Shown here: piece by piece, positions 47,101 to 58,979 of the stretch
Layout: each line of letters starts with the position of its first letter
How positions within the stretch are numbered: the first letter of the stretch is position 1
Assembly (NCBI GenBank): GCA_038501785.1
Contig: JBAMJR010000161.1
Span: forward strand, 7,371,001-7,435,000
Length of the DNA: 64,000 nucleotides
Source: Myoxocephalus aenaeus
Taxonomy: Eukaryota; Chordata; Actinopteri; Perciformes; Cottidae
Direction of reading: 5' to 3'
The notes under the pieces: generated by a model
Database searches by the model: none
Told to the model about the DNA's origin: nothing
The model's input: the letters and a program-made list of their open reading frames with translations, nothing else
Made by a program: the position numbers and the translations under genes

Positions 47101-50100
47101 AAGTGCCAGAGCACGACATTACTCACCCTCCTGGAGTAACAGTCCCAGGTAAAGGGTGGCCAGTCGTTCTTCGTCCACAGTGACGTTGATCTGCAGGTCA
47201 CTGAGCAGCTCTGTATCCAGCCAGAAGGACTGATCACACAGGAAGTTCTCCAAGCAGCGAGCCACGTAACCTGGGACAGAGCACATGCAACTCATCTACA
47301 AATACTACTGATGTTATCTATGCTACTATCACTGTATGCTCACCAACAAGACCTTTTGATGATACTAATAACAAATGCATACATAGGGGGGCGGTAAAGC
47401 AAAGGTGCATTTGTGTGTTTGTGAAGCACCTGAAAACAGTGTTTCAAATTCTATGTTTTTCTCTAACATCAGTTTTTTTTTATCTTCTTGTTTATTACTC
47501 AAAGCCTCAATCAGTCGGCTTCTTTATGGACTGTGTGGGTGTGATTTGTTCACATGTGAGTGATTGTGGCCTAGCAACATAATGAAACAATGCCACAACT
47601 GCCATCGGATTCTGATATAAACGTTTCCTAAATCCTTATTGGTGCTAAACGTGCATCACCTTTTCCGACCAAACAAACAAAATGATGTGTTAATATCGGA
47701 CCTGATTGAGAAAACAGGGCCTTTGGGATATTAAAGAGTCAGAGCTGCTTACCTAATGCTACATAAGTAGAAAACTTCCAGACTTCCTCCACGGTCTTGA
47801 ATGTGAGTACGAAGCTATCTTTCTCAGCGTGGACAGACACCAGACGTGCGGACAAGTCCTGCAGAAACAAAGTCTTGTGTTTCAATAACAGAATCCATTT
47901 CTATTAAGTGCACAAAACATATACGACAAGATGTATCATGTTGCATTATATGGACTCTGATCATATCATAATGCACCTTCATCTTCGTTATGAGAAGGTC
48001 TGAGTAGTACATTAATGCCTAGGTGATGTCTGCATTGTCAGGTCAGACTGTCACTCACTTTAAAGAGCTGGATGACGTCCTGGCTGTTGCTCTCCACCAC
48101 TCGGAGTCGGGTGCGCAACGCCTCCTGTAAGGTCCGGTCCGGCTCCTCGCTGGAGCGCCTCCGCCCGGTGAACAACAGCTCAATTTCTAGGCAAAAGACA
48201 AGAGGAGTGTTGTGGTTATTCACTTTTAGATGAGAACGTTTCTTATCGTAGAATAATATGGAATACAAACAAATCCATTGTAAATAGGCTTAGAAGACAT
48301 TTTGTATCAGAGAACGAGAGAGAGGATGTATCATCTGCCAGAATTAAAGGAATAAACAACTAATGTCTTTATAATGATATTTCTAATTTATCACACATTT
48401 TTCCGCCTGAAGTCACTGAGTAAAAGGGAAAATATCTTGGGAGAGACAAAACTTTCAAGAGTTCATTAAAGATTTTCCACAAGAGCTCATATTCCAGCGT
48501 AATGCTCTGAGAGTTATTCACCGGGGGAATAACAAAGCTATTAGGCCTCTTACTGGACTCTCAGTGTGGCCATTTAAATCCATTTGAGAGGAAGAACCTG
48601 GGGGAATGTGATGGATGCAGCTGAACTGCTGAGTGAGTAAAACATTAGTAGGGAAATATGCCTCATCAGTATGCATACATATAACGCATGGGAAAAGCTT
48701 CCGCGTATAACATGTAACCAGTTCAGACTGGCTAATGTAAAATCTAGAACTGAAGTAGAAACATACAAGGAGTCATTAAATGTACCTGATGGGAATTTAT
48801 CTCCCAGTGACATAGTACTTCCTCTTAAGGCCTCTTTGTTCTTCCAGTAGTTGTCAGGCTCCACCCCTCCTTCACCTGACTCCACCACTGGACCGTCGTC
48901 CTCCTCACCTGCACCTGAAAGAGAAAAACAAGGTCAAGAGAAAAGCTGCTGGGTCCAGTATCAGTTCTGCCAGTGTATCATCAACAGCATATTGTTTTTA
49001 GGGTGTGATAAAGACGGGCGTATTGTACGTAGAAACTTTTTTTTATCAAGTGGGCTGCTCAAAGTAAACTGCAATTACAATGTAAGCCCCACACTGTAAC
49101 GGAGATTTAACAGGAAATGTCACCAGATGACACAAGATTGTGATCCATATTTTGTAATTCAACAAAACACATCAGCATGTTGTCATGTGGTCCAGTAGGT
49201 TGAAGTCATGAATCAAAGTTGATGCAGGTCTAATATTCTCTTGGTGTTTGTTCCAGCTACTAAACTAAATTCTGACTCTCCATGTTGAGTTTAAACAGTC
49301 AGCGTCCTGATGACCCGAGAGGCTGCAACATATATGGTAAAAGAGAAGTATGTTGATATTACAGTGAGCAATACAACTAAACTGTCAATTAGGTCAGTTA
49401 GCATTCATATTAAAGTACTTGGAGTGGTAAAGTAGATGTTTCAGCCACTTATCCATTACTTTAAGTGTTTAACTTTACCGAACTTTAAGGTAGGAATCCC
49501 AAACTTAGTGTAGTAGTAAGTTATCTTTATCTCAACACATTAACAGGATCTGAATATAATAGCTGCTGTTGAAGTGTAGTGGTGACGGGCTTTCCCCGGT
49601 TTGTTCCATTGTGCAGGGAGGATGTCCCAAACACTTCCTCTGTGTTTGTGTCCGCACAGGCAGCGGCACGGATCAAATGAGCCTCACGTTCTTGCTTGAT
49701 CTCCAAACTAATGCAAGACAGATTGATTAAGATGTCCAGTACACAATAGTCTACCTTGAGTCATGATGTCATTTCCTGAGAAGTGTTCATTTGCTCCCCC
49801 AAGAGCATACGGCGGTTCCCGCCAAAGAGCATCCAGCTCAGCAGGAGAGATGTCTGTAAATAGGGAAACGGATCAGTTCATGAACCTGAACGTGAAAAAA
49901 AAAGGATGAAGATTGATACCATGGTCAGGTCTGTATGGTAAATATGTAGCTGGCATAAAGAAAAATTGGGAATTGTGGGAAACAGCTAGTCTAGCTCTGT
50001 CCAAACAAAAACAAAAAAATGGCCTACAGCAGAACCTCTTTGGCTCACAAATGAACACCGTATACTATGGAAACCAAAGTGTAAAAACAACAATTCGGTA

Positions 50101-50874
50101 TTTTCCAGGAGTTATATGCGGGACTATTTCTTGGCTGGGATCAGTCGCCAAGCAACCAGCGGAGGAGACTCCAGGAGGTTCCTGCTCCTGGCCAAGAAAT
50201 AGACAAATGAGCGGCCAGAAAACAGAAAGTCATTTTTATGCTTTGTCTTTTTTGACTGATTAAACAAACAAAAAGTGTGATAATGGAGGTGGAGGTGCTT
50301 GTGTTGCAGGTCTGCAGATGTTCATATTGGAAACGACAAGTTTTAAGCCTTTGGTTAGTGTGAGGGGTTGTCTGGGTTTGAGGGAAGGGCGGGGGGTACA
50401 ATGATGTTGAACACACACAGACACACATCTGCAGTGACATCAGGAAAACCTCCAGGCTCACACAGCTGACTCCTCCACTTTTAAGTCAGCGCGGTCACAT
50501 TGTTGTCAGACATACACTCACCCACCATTAAACATACAAAAAGAAACCGAAGGGGAACCAAAATAAAGTTATCATTTTGATTCAAATGCGGCTTTTCTTC
50601 TGTTTCCACATGCTTTGTCAGTGCAAGAACACAGCAGAACAGTATTATCTTGAGGCAAAGCATTCACAACAAGACAATGGGGCCATAACTTAGTAACACA
50701 ATGCAACATGACATTAGGCCGAAGAGGACAACAGCCTATTCTTTTCCGTCCCACAACACAGAGCACAGTTAGCACCAGCAGGACTGCTGGAGTCGACACG
50801 AGCACAGTCATGCTGCTACAGTACAGAAAACGCGCCATGCCCGTTTTACCTTCTTGGCTAAGTGTGTCACCCAT
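37494..50874 (-). CDS. sh3tc2: SH3 domain and tetratricopeptide repeats protein 2
   Basis: Endosomal adaptor and Rab11 effector; human SH3TC2 loss causes Charcot-Marie-Tooth 4C. I joined 22 coding exons, all with GT..AG ends and matching phases: 50850-50874, 49755-49853, 48786-48914, 48059-48186, 47753-47858, 47127-47270, 46036-46237, 45795-45868, 44199-44394, 43821-43957, 43593-43643, 43184-43488, 42465-42659, 41476-42336, 41163-41383, 40899-41065, 39905-40082, 39645-39795, 39378-39500, 39075-39225, 38784-38980, 37494-38186. The total is 4,533 nt, 1,510 aa plus stop (human 1,288). Residues 1-210 are the N-terminal region with a myristoylation motif (MGDTLS). SH3-1 is at about 211-277 and SH3-2 at about 303-367, followed by a Ser/acidic linker at 368-532, TPRs at about 533-1330 and an acidic tail to 1510. 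Blocks such as DLSARLVSV, VWKFSTY, QWFLRNYPG and YHRLATVYY match human. SH3TC1 is similar, and linkage to adrb2 favours SH3TC2. Least sure are exon 1 and exon 11. Confidence 0.93.
38784..41383 (-). other. sh3tc2: sh3tc2 exons 15-21: C-terminal TPR array
   Basis: Seven exons (residues about 885-1280) continue the TPR superhelix: RGVIHNLLALCLRQQG, NQALALANLGCLAL, VQTYLWLGRSYKDR, LEGEYLEILSSLYLSLN, WLQVGRIYYLIHEDELAD, SIYEEAGDVYFKGSRNR and AYHRLATVYYNQQQYELAEN. Each aligns in order with human SH3TC2. All seven junctions preserve phase. Confidence 0.88.
41476..42336 (-). other. sh3tc2: sh3tc2 exon 14: 287-codon TPR exon
   Basis: The largest exon of the TPR region, coding residues about 598-884. 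It begins ARVYYEEALSVR and contains ALYTNLTAVYLKQRM, LEARVCYLLSSLFLL, LPFVERLQFLSAM, LATVYLQYDALDKAVLCAQQ and FEASVLLGWLLALTGEAERA. These are TPR-type helix pairs with small and aromatic residues at the usual positions. Human SH3TC2 also has its TPR core largely in one big exon. Preceding exon 13 (42465-42659) carries WAHRRACFLLGRLCARKLKL. Confidence 0.88.
44199..44394 (-). other. sh3tc2: sh3tc2 exon 9: second SH3 domain
   Basis: Encodes SCVAVVDYSPVGPDELQLSQ, GDIVEIQGLLVRGLDVFIAT and GHTGFIHKAHIKPLD. AVVDYSP...DELQLSQGDIVEI is a canonical SH3 start with ALYDY-like Tyr, and TGFIHKAHIKPL is the closing strand. The conserved Trp doublet is replaced by DVF here (human QWF). Exon 8 (45795-45868), QWFLRNYPGNAGCSPAEKEA, links the two SH3 domains. 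Confidence 0.85.
44727..45165. mobile_element. Tc1/mariner-type element, internally deleted
   Basis: Lies in sh3tc2 intron 8. The left part runs from CACCGAATAAATAGATATTG through GTATTTCTCTCAAAC to ACAGGTGTGGGACATCAAGA. The right part is its partial inverse: CACACCTGTGTGATAATCAC, CAGCAACTTGATGTTCCACA, CACTAACACAGATTTTTAAC and AGAAAAAGTCTTACAT. Both arms match the long terminal regions of a common fish Tc1-like family, and the transposase between them is missing. A TA dinucleotide precedes the left end. The right terminus is degraded, so a TA duplication cannot be verified. Confidence 0.7.
46036..46237 (-). other. sh3tc2: sh3tc2 exon 7: first SH3 domain
   Basis: Encodes GSFFAKALFTRSDQDEDDEE followed by QLSFKKNDLLMVKD, WEGTMLSTGSHGLVPVN and MQPLPYPFYQ. 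The ALF...LSFKKNDLL...W...GLVPVN pattern is the SH3 fold: ALYDY-like strand, RT loop, Trp and the final G-L-V-P strand. The ALYDY Tyr is replaced (ALFTR), as in human SH3TC2, so classic Pro-peptide binding is uncertain. Intron 6 (46238-47126) holds no recognised feature. Confidence 0.85.
47127..50874 (-). other. sh3tc2: sh3tc2 exons 1-6: myristoylation signal and N-terminal region
   Basis: Exon 1 codes for eight residues (MGDTLSQE), with Gly2 and Ser6 fitting the N-myristoyltransferase consensus. Human SH3TC2 is myristoylated at Gly2. Exons 2-3 (residues 9-84) are acidic and poorly conserved. Exons 4-6 (85-210) contain the conserved block EALRTRLRVVE, LFKDLSARLVSV, FKTVEEVWKFSTY, GYVARCLENFL and LATLYLGLLLQEG, found in both SH3TC paralogues. 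Introns 1-5 (49854-50849, 48915-49754, 48187-48785, 47859-48058 and 47271-47752) contain no other gene that I can see. Confidence 0.85.
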
Positions 50875-51372
50875 GTTGTGTATAGAGAGCTATGTGCTCC
50901 TGTCTATCTGAATGTAGCCGTTCGGCTCATGACGGCACAGCAGCAGCGCAGAGAGCGTGCTGGGACAGACCTGTGAAGGAGGAGAGGCAGACTTTGAGGA
51001 ACGGTCCACAGCAGCAGGAGTTGAGCAGCGGTCTGCAGCAACAAGACGCCATCTGGCCCAGGAGCTGGCAGCTCCCAGAGATCAATGCCATCAGATCGCC
51101 TCCCCACCACCCACCAACCCCTTTAACAACAACTCTCTTCCTCTCTGTTGGACAAGCCCTGTTTCCCTTCCTATTTCTGTATTGGTTATCCTGTCCCGTT
51201 CACTCCGTCTTCTCCACCAGTTAGTGTTAACTGGATGTGTCCCCTCTGTCCCACTGCAAGCCTTATCTCCTCTTCTCCTCTATCTGTCTGGGTCTGCTTC
51301 TTTTTGTAATCCCTCTGTCTCTTGCTGTCTCCATCTCCCTCCTCCCACTAGCCTCTCTCTCTCTCCCTCCCT

Positions 51373-51376
<4 letters not shown>
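50875..51376 (-). promoter_or_regulatory. sh3tc2: sh3tc2 upstream region
   Basis: The DNA upstream of the sh3tc2 ATG is moderately GC-rich near 50930-51090 (CAGCAGCAGCGCAGAGAG), with no clear TATA box. The transcription start cannot be fixed from sequence. Frames of 67-219 codons on both strands here are produced by compositional bias. Confidence 0.3.

Positions 51377-51451
<75 letters not shown>
51377..51451. repeat. (CT)n microsatellite
   Basis: About 37 uninterrupted CT units roughly 500 bp upstream of the sh3tc2 start codon (GA on the sh3tc2 sense strand). Confidence 0.97.
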
Positions 51452-51452
<1 letters not shown>

Positions 51453-51506
51453 GTAGCTGCCCAGTCAAAGTCAGTGAATGCACAAAGCACTTTCTGCGAT
51501 TGGTAT

Positions 51507-51509
<3 letters not shown>

Positions 51510-51541
<32 letters not shown>
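51510..51541. repeat. (GT)n microsatellite
   Basis: Sixteen GT units, 58 bp beyond the CT tract. Confidence 0.96.
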
Positions 51542-51542
<1 letters not shown>

Positions 51543-54500
51543 GTTTTTTTGGGGGGGTGGGAGGGGGGCAGGACTCAGTGAGAGCTTCCCTGTGTGTTCC
51601 CCATGTGTGTCAGTGAAACTATGCACAGAATGTTTGTCAGAGACGACGTGTGTGTGTCTTGTGTGCGTATTGCTGAGCCGCTGTAAGGCAATGCCACACA
51701 GGGACAGGCTGCAAGGTCACATTGAGGGGAGGGGGAGAGTAGCCTAGTGGCATAGATCGAGGATCAGTTCATCAACATCTCACAATTCAACACAACTCTC
51801 TGCCATCGGATGGGTTGCAGACATGAGAAGACAGGCAGAGGGATGCGTATGATCAGAATCATTGACCTCGTGTGACCTTTTACTATCTAAGAAGGAAATA
51901 AAGGCTTCCTTCAGAGTGTGATTATAATGTTCTCTGCAGCACACCGAGTGTAGACGGGGGCCTCTTGTTTGATGGAGGTAAACTAGATAATTGTCTGGTA
52001 ATGATCCGGCACAGTGTGTTCACCCAGGCAGTAATGTAATGCAAGATATAAATACAATATGAAATCATTAAAATTATAGTCTAAACAAAATGCCTCTAAT
52101 GTGAAAATATTTTAGAATATAATATTGTTATGAATTATAAATTCAACATAAGTCTAGCCTGTCAACTTCCACAATGTTATACGTCTGTTTTATTGAGAGG
52201 TTATTGGGCTTGACATGATCAGTTAAGGGAAAATGTTTGTTTTAAAATATATCGGTTGTTTACAGGCTTTTAGTTTTGTAAAACAGTGGACACATAATAA
52301 TATTCATTTGAATATTTACAAACTCACTGTATACAGGTACAGGAATATACAATTAAAATGTAGCATATAACTTAGCTAATAACCATTATCATGAGATGTG
52401 CAGGAGTTAGCATCTAAGCTCATTTCAATATTGATGTTAATAGGAACATGTTATTAGCGATGGGCATCTATAACTACAACATAAATGTTCTAAAACACAC
52501 AAAGAATATATCAAAGTAGACATTTACTCACTACATACAGAAATACTTGCAGATTTAGGCCCTCAAAGGCTACCAAAGGTGAAAAGTAAAAACTAGGCTA
52601 TATATGTATGTGTTTTTCATTAGACAGAAACTAAAGGGACTTACTACGGCAAGAAAGGAGGGTTAAATATAAGAACACAAATGCAACAACATATTACACC
52701 ACTAAATGTCACTAAAGCAACATAAAAATGTGGGGCAGAACAACAATACTTTTAAACGGCATTTCATCCACTTATAACTCTTTCTGTTAGGATGACGTCA
52801 GACGGTAGATGCATGCTCAGCTAAATGTAAACTTAGGGTTCAGATTGATCTTTTTTTTTGTGACGGCTCCTGGCTCTCAATGGTGACCTGACTACTGAAC
52901 AACCTTCAGGGATTTATCATTGCACTTCCGTGAAATTGAAGGGGCTCGTATAAAACAGATTAAAGAAAGAATAGTCCAAATTGAAGAGGCAGTGTCCTGA
53001 ACTGTAAGCACCTTATATGAGTCATAGGCCCAAAACTTCCCATAATGCAACTAGGTATCATCTTTCATGAGGCCCTCCCTGCCGAATAAATTCCCACACC
53101 TTGTCTATATCCTCTAACGCTACCATTTTCGAAATGCAGGCCAGCCAGACTTTCACAAACAAAGGAAAAACTCACAGATCTCTGAGTCGCTACAAGATAA
53201 ATCTTTTAAATTGATGCTGTGGTGATGAAGACATTTCGTGTTCCATTACCGAGTGAGAGAGGCCTATGCTCTGTGCATGATGCATTATGTGAGTTCAGTC
53301 ATTGCATGTAATCCCTCATCAAGGGAAACAAATGCATACAGTTTTTTCCTCCTTTGTGACCTAATCATTCGGCTGCTTGACACGCCGGAGAAAGAGGCTG
53401 ATATCCTTGTCCGACACCGGCCTCTTCATCTTGTTTACGCGGCGGCTGACTGGTCGTGATTGAATCTGTGCGTGTGCATCTTGTGAGGCAGAAAGCTGTA
53501 AACAGGCCGAATGCGTGTCAGGGCATATCCTGACACTCTTTAGACTCCGCTGCTTGTTTTGCATCGAGCAACAGAGTCTGTCTAATCTAATAAACACAGA
53601 CTGCTCAAGGCCGATATGTGCGGTCACATGCCAGGCTTTTGTTTGCACCAAACGCTGCTGGAGGGGCAACTGCAGTCTCCAGTGACATCCACTTTAAAAC
53701 ATACAGAGACTTTGTCAGTGAAAACAATGGGATGCGGTGCAGAATTAGCATCAATATGCTCTAATACTGAACACCTGTTGATCTAGCTATTGTTTCCTGT
53801 CAGCTGGAAGGCCAAAAGCCTTCCCCCTGTATGACTCGATGACTGCACACTGTGGACAGTGTTACTAAAGCCTCATACAAGCTGCAAACATATGATTAAA
53901 GCTACAAACAAAGTCTTCACTGCCTGCAATGACAGGGACTGCCGAGTCCAATGACCACATGCCACAAATGACCTTATAGTCTCCATGCAGTCTGAAACCA
54001 CATCAAACGCCTGGACTGCAATTGTGACAGTCAGCAGTCCGTGACAATAGCTTTCAACCTAATAAGAAACACATGGTGTCAGCAGTGTCTGGCTGTGTTC
54101 AAACACAGGACAAAAAAGGGGATGTTTGAGGTGTTGGTGACTGCGGATGTGGACAATCTGGGTTTGTAGATTCGGAAAATGTGGTACAGGAGTTAGTGGA
54201 GAGTAATATGAGACGGGGGTTATGGACTCTAAGTTTAGACTAACCCCCTGTTAGCTCACTCACATGCCTGTGTGTGTAGGACAGAGCTCCCTGCAGGGAG
54301 ATTCCCACACTGTTGCATAGCGGCATTTGAACAACACTAAAACAAACATTAAGGAAGTATAATCCCAGTATTATTAATGGGATGAAGGGACATAAGAAGA
54401 CTCGGGTTGGTCATGTGTTAGTCCATCAGAAGAGTTTTGGAAGCTTTTACATTCATTACCAAGCACCTAGTACACAGAATAAGGAATTGCAATCACGGCA

Positions 54501-54976
54501 TGACAGCTGTATTGTCCAGCCTAGACCTGACTGACAGCGACTGTATTGTACAAGTGCAAAGTGCAGCAGTGTTATACCTGCTAAACAGAAGAGTTTATCA
54601 CACAGACAGACGTTTTAAAAGTAGAAGAAAAAGACAACTCTTACCTCTCTGCTGCTTCCAGCTCTCCCCTCTCATTTCATTCCTCATGTGCGTTGCAGAA
54701 TGTGTGTATCTCTATGCCTCTGTGTGTGTTGTCTCACCATTTAACGGGTGAGCTGCGTCTCACGACAGCTGCCGAAACTGCTGTCATTCTCCGCTGTCAG
54801 AGGGGGGAACAGAAGAATAAGCATGCAAGTCACCGAGTGTGTGAGTCTGTGTGTGTTTGTGCCTCCGAGCGCTATAGAGGCTATCCCAGACGGCATGTCA
54901 CTGACTGAGGAAGTTTTGCTGTTAACTCCTCCCATGATTTCTGTGGGACAACAAGGACACAGCCCCCTCTCTCTCA
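51542..54976. other. Intergenic sequence, no gene recognised
   Basis: AT-rich sequence without recognised exons or repeat families. Open frames are short and unsupported. Confidence 0.45.
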
Positions 54977-55006
54977 CCCCCCCCCCCCCCCCCCCCCCAC
55001 ACACAC

Positions 55007-55081
<75 letters not shown>
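54977..55081. repeat. C22 homopolymer joined to (CA)n microsatellite
   Basis: Twenty-two Cs (54977-54998) run directly into about 41 CA units with one GC interruption. The homopolymer length may be an assembly approximation. Confidence 0.95.
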
Positions 55082-55083
<2 letters not shown>

Positions 55084-55748
55084 TACACAAACACACACTC
55101 TCTCTCTCAGTCAAAGTTTGGAAACCCTTATAGGAGACTCAACCAGTGAAAAGAGGTCAGGTTATAATTGCATTTTAATCATGTTAGAAGTTAAGAAACC
55201 CTGGATATTATGTGTCACCACTTCCCATTTAGTGTCTATTTCCTCATTCTTCCACACCAGTCGCACCAGTTTTGTCCGACGCACACGCAGACAGCAGGTT
55301 AGCGTCACATACTATCAGCTGGTTTGCACAATTGCTGTGTCCACACCTCATCTTCATTCCTGAGGTGCTTCTCAGTCCTGCCCCTCAAGCCACACACACA
55401 GTGCCAGCATTCCACTGAGTGTACTGTAATGCCTGGAAATGTCAAGTATTCCCCAGTGACCTCTCCCAACTACCACTGATTATATTATTTTCACTTGTCT
55501 GGGTCAAGTCAATCCCTATTTGTGTGTGGGAAGATATGATTCCCCGGACCAGCGTCGCTTTGGTTTCCTTCTTTTTTTTTTTGCCTGCTTAGTTAAATAT
55601 AAACTGATTGTGTATCCCCAACCCCCAGTGTACCATGACAAAGTCACCCTGAACACAGAATATCAGCCCTGCACTGCCCATGTGATCATGCAATTGGCTA
55701 TGCAAGGCTGCAGGACACAGACCATTTACTCTGCTCCGTTTGCAAATG

Positions 55749-55795
55749 GTGTGTGTGTGTGTGTGTGTGCGTGTGCGTGTGCGTGTGTGTGTGTG
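55749..55795. repeat. (GT)n / GTGC compound microsatellite
   Basis: GT run with several GC interruptions. Confidence 0.93.
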
Positions 55796-55898
55796 AGCGC
55801 ATGAGAGAGAGAGAGAGGCAGAGAAAAAAGTGAATGTGTGTATTGACTAGCAACAAACTAGAAATAAACGGGAATGGGTAGATATCAGCAAAGTCATT

Positions 55899-55900
<2 letters not shown>

Positions 55901-55973
<73 letters not shown>
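55901..55973. repeat. (TG)n microsatellite
   Basis: About 36 uninterrupted units. Confidence 0.97.
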
Positions 55974-55977
<4 letters not shown>

Positions 55978-56075
55978 TCCCCTGCCCATGTGGTTGGACA
56001 AAGTGCAAGGATTGTGAGGGGTTTGTGAAGAATGCAGCATAGTGCTGATCAGTGCTACTGATAGTGGACACATGG

Positions 56076-56076
<1 letters not shown>

Positions 56077-56123
<47 letters not shown>

Positions 56124-56177
56124 CGTGCGTGTGTGCGTGCGTGTGTGCGTGCACGCGCGTGTGCGTGCGTATGTGTG
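56077..56177. repeat. (GT)n to (GTGC)n compound microsatellite
   Basis: A pure GT run grades into GTGCGTGC units, an alternating purine-pyrimidine tract able to form Z-DNA. Confidence 0.95.
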
Positions 56178-57074
56178 ACAAACAAAACTACCTCCAATAG
56201 AAAAACACAGAGTAGATGATTAGTCAAAACAATGTGTCAATACATGAGGCCTGCAACCAAAGCATGATCTCAGTCCTGTGTTTACAGCTCATAAAGAGAA
56301 TGATGTGTGCTCAGTGTTGCTCTGTTACACCGCCTGTCATGTCAGGAAACAGTTTCCGTCAGAAGCGATGTCAACCCTGCGCAGGTTTGTTCCAGTAACA
56401 ACACACATCAGGAGATGTTTGCCTTTACTGTCGACCAGGGAGCCCTGGCGCCTTCGCGGCCTCCTGCCCCGCTGCCTTCAGTGCACAGGAAGGCCAGCTT
56501 CCTGTTTTTCTGCCCCATCAGTGTGGAGGACAAAAGCACAACGCAGGACTGACACACAAGCACAATCCGCACCCGGCACACGTCAGGCCCGCAGGGCACC
56601 CACCGCCAGTGTCACACCCACACACACATACACACACACCCTGATTAAGATGGCTCATTTAAGTGAATCATTATCCATACTGATCACAATCAGCTTTTGG
56701 CTCAGGTCAGTAAGATAAAATAACATGTATACATAGAAAATAGCTGGGATCCAGGACACTGGCGCATTGTATTCAATTTACCATCTAAGCAACATTAGGA
56801 TCTCATTACATAAATATCAAATCTGGTATTCAGTCGTATAGGTTTGCTGGACAGTGAATGGATGGAAGAACACTTTTACACGGTACAAACTTTCGCTCTC
56901 CTTGCCGCCCTATAATGAAGGAATTTGTCTTTCACGGAAATCCACACTTTAGCTTTACAAAGCTCTCTGTTGGAACTGAGTGAGTGAGTAAAGCAGATTA
57001 AAGGACAAAGAGAGAACATCTTGTACAACCATTGAGCTCCAGAACCAAAGAGCTAAGAGACTGTAGGGCAGCAG

Positions 57075-57075
57075 G

Positions 57076-57113
<38 letters not shown>

Positions 57114-57128
57114 GAGAGAGAGAGAGAG
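57075..57128. repeat. (GA)n microsatellite
   Basis: GA run with one GGGA interruption. Confidence 0.95.
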
Positions 57129-58771
57129 CCTCTCACATCCCCCCATTGTCCAGTTTCCTCAAGGATTCAGAACCACGGCTTCCTCAGGTCACAGGACAAG
57201 GCAGTTTATGTTTATATATATTTATAATTTTATCGAGGAGACATTACAAGAGCAGCCAAGTTTAAAAAAAAAAAAGTTTATACCTGCTTTAAATTGTAAT
57301 ATATTACATGCTTGCTGTTTGGTCTGTAGTCTTGACGTTTTTTTCAAATGTTGTCGGGTCTTTGACGTTTGTTGCATTTGACTTAAACTCCCTTTAAACA
57401 TGACATGACTTGGCCAATGTCTGTCTGTGAAACAGCGGATGGGTGTTTCACCTTTTAGACGGAGATCTCTCCACATGGATTGAAACCCATTGAATGCAAA
57501 CACACCACTGAGTCAAAGTCATAACGGGCGGCATACATTTAAAGGTCAAGTCAATGTCAGGTGACTACTGAGGTTCTACAAACAAACACAGCATAGTAAA
57601 TCCGTCAACAGCTTCGCAATTAACCTACTTATTTAACTCCTCGACAGCAGCTCCACTGTAGATAATCCAATTAACAAATTTGCTTACGTCAACTTTCCAG
57701 GAGAGGGCGGTGTCTGGACGGTTTTAGCAACAAAGCCCGGCTCTGCTCAACGCACCAACAAGTCTCCCTCTCACGAGGGCTCTTTACATCAGTGTTTCAG
57801 GTCGTCTGTGTAGTTATTTTGAAATGTTGTGTGTTATCCTGAGGCCTGGTGTTCTCGACCACATTCAGATGACACATGGCTTGGCAAATGATTAAATTCA
57901 TTTTAAAACGCTTCAGACATAGAGGAGTTCTGTCTCACCTCGTGTGTAAACATGAATTAAGACTGAGACGAATGACTTTGTAACACTTAACACTTCTTGC
58001 AGTGGGATTCTGTCTTCAGTGTCCCCGAAGCGTTCATGTGCGACCCAGAGTGACGTCGCTTAACGCAGAATATTGAGAGAGCAGTCAAGTCACCAAAAGA
58101 GAGGCAGAGTGATACCGGAAGTAAGGCTACTTTACTTTCACAATAAAACCATTAATAAAATCACTTCTTAATAGCTATTCGGCCTCCAGATCCATGCCAC
58201 TTTTATTAAAGGACACAGCTTATGACAGGGACAGTGACATACAATACATGCACAACAAGGTGCATCTTATTTGGTGTGTGTGCTAATGTATGCTGACAGT
58301 TCTTGGACGCATATATAAAGCTACAATTTCACAATGTGATACTGTCCAATGGAAACAGCTGGTATTGTAATGCAGATTGAGCATGTAGGAGAAGGGAAAC
58401 ATATTACTGTTAACATCATATTTTATTTCACATGTTCAATCTCTTAAATAACAATTTATACTGATAATTTGTAAAACAATCACACAAACGTCATCTGTTC
58501 AAATCTACTAAATTTGAATGGGGTATTTAAAGAGGTTTATTTTAGGCTTTTATTCATTTGTTTTTATCTATGATAGCAGCATCAAATAATAACTAACGAA
58601 TAGCCAGATTCTTCAAACTAAAGTGTAAATTTACTGAAAAAATGTACTTAATTCTATGTTTAAGAGATATTGAAATGAAGTTTATATTAGGGGATTTAGT
58701 TTGTTTTTTCAAATAGATCATATCAAAAGAATGTGACAAATAATTGAAAACTCAAGTACAATCCACTATAA
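57129..58771. other. Intergenic sequence, no gene recognised
   Basis: Nothing recognisable on either strand. Confidence 0.45.
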
Positions 58772-58792
58772 TAATAATAATAATAATAATAG
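58772..58792. repeat. (TAA)n microsatellite
   Basis: Seven TAA/ATA units. Confidence 0.9.
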
Positions 58793-58979
58793 TAAATGTC
58801 TTCTAAAAAGATGTGTGTATGTTTCCACCTTTTCAGATTGATGGACAAGTTGAGGCACATCTGAGAACACCTAACCATTTCAGGGTATTTTACGTCATTG
58901 TTGTACTTTGAACGCTTGGACACAAACAGGGTCAGTGCCGTGAAACTCCCTTTGTTCATTTTATTTTGAAAGGTAAGGC

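Noticed and set aside
50957..51616. 219-codon frame rich in Ser-Leu repeats
   Set aside because: Driven by the (CT)n and (GT)n microsatellites upstream of sh3tc2.
54741..56227. Frames with His-Thr or Cys-Val repeats
   Set aside because: Translations of (CA)n/(GT)n tracts, not proteins.
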